A DNA stretch of 64,000 nucleotides from NCBI GenBank assembly GCA_045561235.1, contig JBJKYB010000002.1:620001-684000 (forward strand), in the 5' to 3' direction. This stretch comes from GCA-2705445 sp002705445. Its GTDB lineage: Bacteria > Pseudomonadota > Gammaproteobacteria > Poriferisulfidales > GCA-002705445. The notes beneath the pieces are model-generated. The model had not been told where the DNA came from. It did not search any database and saw only the letters and a list, made by a program, of their open reading frames with translations. The position numbers and the translations under genes are program-made. Positions 62,354 through 64,000 of this stretch are shown here, one piece after another; the stretch's first letter is position 1, and each line of letters opens with the position of its first letter.

Positions 62354-63694
62354 ATGAAAAAAAATAATTCTAGAATCGCAATAATTGGTCTTGGGAAAAC
62401 AGGATTATCTGTAGCAAAGTATTTAAAAATTAATAGTAAAAACTTTGATGTGTATGATACTAGAAAAGATCTTTTTATATCAAAAGAAATAAAGAAATAT
62501 ATAAATAAAAAAAATATATTTTTAGGAAATTTTAATAAAAATATTGTCGCAAATTATGAAAATTTTATTATCAGTCCAGGATTAAAGTTAAAAAAAGACT
62601 TTATAAATGAGATAATAAAAAAAAATAAAAATATTGAAACTGACATAGATATATATAATAAAGAGAATTCCTGTAAAACAATATGTGTAACAGGTTCAAA
62701 TGGTAAAACTACAGTAACATCAATGTTAGAACATATAATAGCTGGACTAGGTAAAAAGGTTAAGGCAGGTGGTAATATTGGTTTGCCGGCTTTAGAATTA
62801 TTAGACCAAGATTGCGAATATAATATTTTAGAACTTTCAAGTTTTCAATTAGAAATGACAAGAAAAATAAATTGTATTGCTGCAACAATCACAAATATAA
62901 CCCCAGATCATCTTGATAGACATGATACATTTAATAATTATATTAAAATTAAGCATAAGATTTTTAATAATACTAAAAATATCATTATAAATAGAGATGA
63001 TATGAATATTTTAAAAGAAAATTACAAGTATAAGTATACTTTCGGAGGAAATAAACCGAAAAATAATAATGAATTTGGAATATCAATTAAAAAAGGGAAA
63101 AAATATATTTTTCATGGTGATAAAGAACTACTATGTGAAGACCAAATTCAACTAATTGGAAAGCATAATTTAATTAACGCATGTACATGTTTATGTATTC
63201 TGTGTTCTTTAAAATTTGACGTCAAGGATATAGTAAATCAAATAAAGTCTTTTTTACCTTTAGAACATAGGATGGAAAATTTCTACAACAGCGGAAAAGT
63301 GCGATGGATTAATGATTCAAAAGCTACTAATATTGATTCAACTATTTCAGCTATAAATTCACTAGAAGAAAATATAATTTTAATATTAGGTGGGAAATTA
63401 AAAAAAGATAATTATGACAAATTAAATAATGTAATAACGAATAAAGTACGTCAAATAATTATATACGGAGAATCAAGGGATACTTTGGAAGAAATCATTA
63501 AAGAAAAAGATAAAGTCAGTAAAGTTATTAATATAGAAGATGCTGTCAATAAAGCAAAATATTTCGCACAAAAGTTAATTAAAGATCATAAATGTCTTGT
63601 TTATATTTTACTTTCTCCAGCATGTTCAAGCTATGATATGTTTGAATCTTACGAAGAAAGAGGTTTATATTTTAAAAAATGCGTTCTTGAATAG
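62354..63694 (+). CDS. murD: UDP-MurNAc-L-alanine:D-glutamate ligase MurD
   Basis: Adds D-Glu to UDP-MurNAc-L-Ala. It has 446 residues. N-terminal Rossmann IAIIGLGKTGLSVAKYL, P-loop CVTGSNGKTTVTSML, AGGNIGLPAL, ELSSFQLE, TNITPDHLDRH and the C-domain NDSKATNIDSTISAI, then LLSPACSSYDMFESYEERG. Strongly Lys/Asn/Ile-biased in less conserved parts, as elsewhere in the genome. No ribosome-binding site is obvious in the 12-base gap after mraY. Confidence 0.95.
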   Translation: MKKNNSRIAIIGLGKTGLSVAKYLKINSKNFDVYDTRKDLFISKEIKKYINKKNIFLGNFNKNIVANYENFIISPGLKLKKDFINEIIKKNKNIETDIDIYNKENSCKTICVTGSNGKTTVTSMLEHIIAGLGKKVKAGGNIGLPALELLDQDCEYNILELSSFQLEMTRKINCIAATITNITPDHLDRHDTFNNYIKIKHKIFNNTKNIIINRDDMNILKENYKYKYTFGGNKPKNNNEFGISIKKGKKYIFHGDKELLCEDQIQLIGKHNLINACTCLCILCSLKFDVKDIVNQIKSFLPLEHRMENFYNSGKVRWINDSKATNIDSTISAINSLEENIILILGGKLKKDNYDKLNNVITNKVRQIIIYGESRDTLEEIIKEKDKVSKVINIEDAVNKAKYFAQKLIKDHKCLVYILLSPACSSYDMFESYEERGLYFKKCVLE

Positions 63695-63709
63695 AGAAAA
63701 TTATATTTT

Positions 63710-64000
63710 ATGAAAAAAAATAGTAAAAATAATCTTAGTAATGTAATAAAACCTTTTTTTGATTTGAACTTTTTTTTTCTAATAATTACTATAATTTTAT
63801 TTGGATTATTAATTCTCACTTCAGCTTCAATAGATTTTGCATCTAAAAATTATAATCATCCATTTTATTTCACTTTAAGACAAATAGGTCATTTAGTTTT
63901 AGGTATACTTATATGTTATTTTTTTCTATATTTAAGTTCAGAAAATTTACGAAAACATAATAAGATATTTTTTTTATTTTTTCTATTTTTTTTGATATTA
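63710..64000 (+). CDS. ftsW: Lipid II polymerase FtsW, N-terminal part
   Basis: SEDS-family septal peptidoglycan polymerase, cut by the right edge after 97 residues. It has a basic, Asn-rich N-terminal tail, then helix 1 with LLILTSASIDFASK, the family LxTSAS pattern, followed by FTLRQIGHLVLGILI. Position after murD and the presence of a separate RodA at 7133 support FtsW. murG, murC and ddl would be expected next, beyond the window. Confidence 0.88.
   Translation, partial: MKKNSKNNLSNVIKPFFDLNFFFLIITIILFGLLILTSASIDFASKNYNHPFYFTLRQIGHLVLGILICYFFLYLSSENLRKHNKIFFLFFLFFLIL

Overview
The window is about 30 percent GC, gene-dense and almost free of intergenic DNA. Gene order marks it as a gammaproteobacterium with a streamlined, AT-rich genome of the kind common in marine plankton. 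The supporting blocks are mrdA-mrdB-mltB-rlpA-dacA-dat, metG divergent from mrp-dcd, kdsD-lptC-lptA-lptB-rpoN, mlaC-murA-hisG-hisD-hisC, petABC-sspA, and lpoA divergent from rsmI-rnpB-mraZ-dcw. LpoA and the rsmI-rnpB-mraZ order are strong gammaproteobacterial markers. I cannot name a genus. No rRNA, tRNA, CRISPR array, insertion sequence or prophage was seen.

Layout. 1-5261: the start of lptD (minus, cut by the window edge) divergent from an RND efflux adaptor and pump. 5292-11789: cell elongation and wall remodelling (PBP2, RodA, MltB, RlpA, PBP5-type carboxypeptidase, D-amino acid transaminase). 11790-14129: a uracil-DNA glycosylase facing the MurNAc-recycling pair murU-amgK and a tiny unlisted lipoprotein. 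14183-17959: a ThDP enzyme/aldehyde dehydrogenase pair and an unknown exported protein. 18010-25880 (minus): a C1-assimilation block, 5-FCL, ftr, folD, sgaA, mcl, mtkA, mtkB, hprA. It encodes most of the glyoxylate-regenerating half of the serine cycle, folate C1 interconversion and one tetrahydromethanopterin-pathway enzyme, so the cell is probably a methylotroph or C1 user.

26103-31824: cysG with a G8 tract at its ribosome-binding site, a 2x[4Fe-4S] ferredoxin, metG, mrp, dcd and a small membrane protein. 31829-37394 (minus): kdsD-lptC-lptA-lptB-rpoN and mgtE; kdsC is absent from its usual place. 37529-46051: an MMPL/RND exporter with a MlaC protein (no mlaFEDB here), murA, and a hisG-[DAHP synthase]-hisD-hisC run. 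46137-49491: cytochrome bc1 and sspA. 49488-53007: a GlcD-like flavoprotein, a short LpoA lacking its TPR domain, and rsmI.

53031-64000: rnpB, then an mraZ-headed dcw cluster with a clear triple MraZ operator. The cluster is unusual in that a complete ftsZ plus a 44-residue entericidin-like lipoprotein lie between ftsI and murE. The usual order then resumes (murE, murF, mraY, murD, ftsW, cut by the window edge).

The most notable points are the ftsZ relocation with its entericidin neighbour, the compact C1 block with a solitary ftr, the G8 tract in front of cysG, and the RND-plus-MlaC pairing in place of the Mla transporter. I did not find a clearly new multi-gene defence or mobile system.
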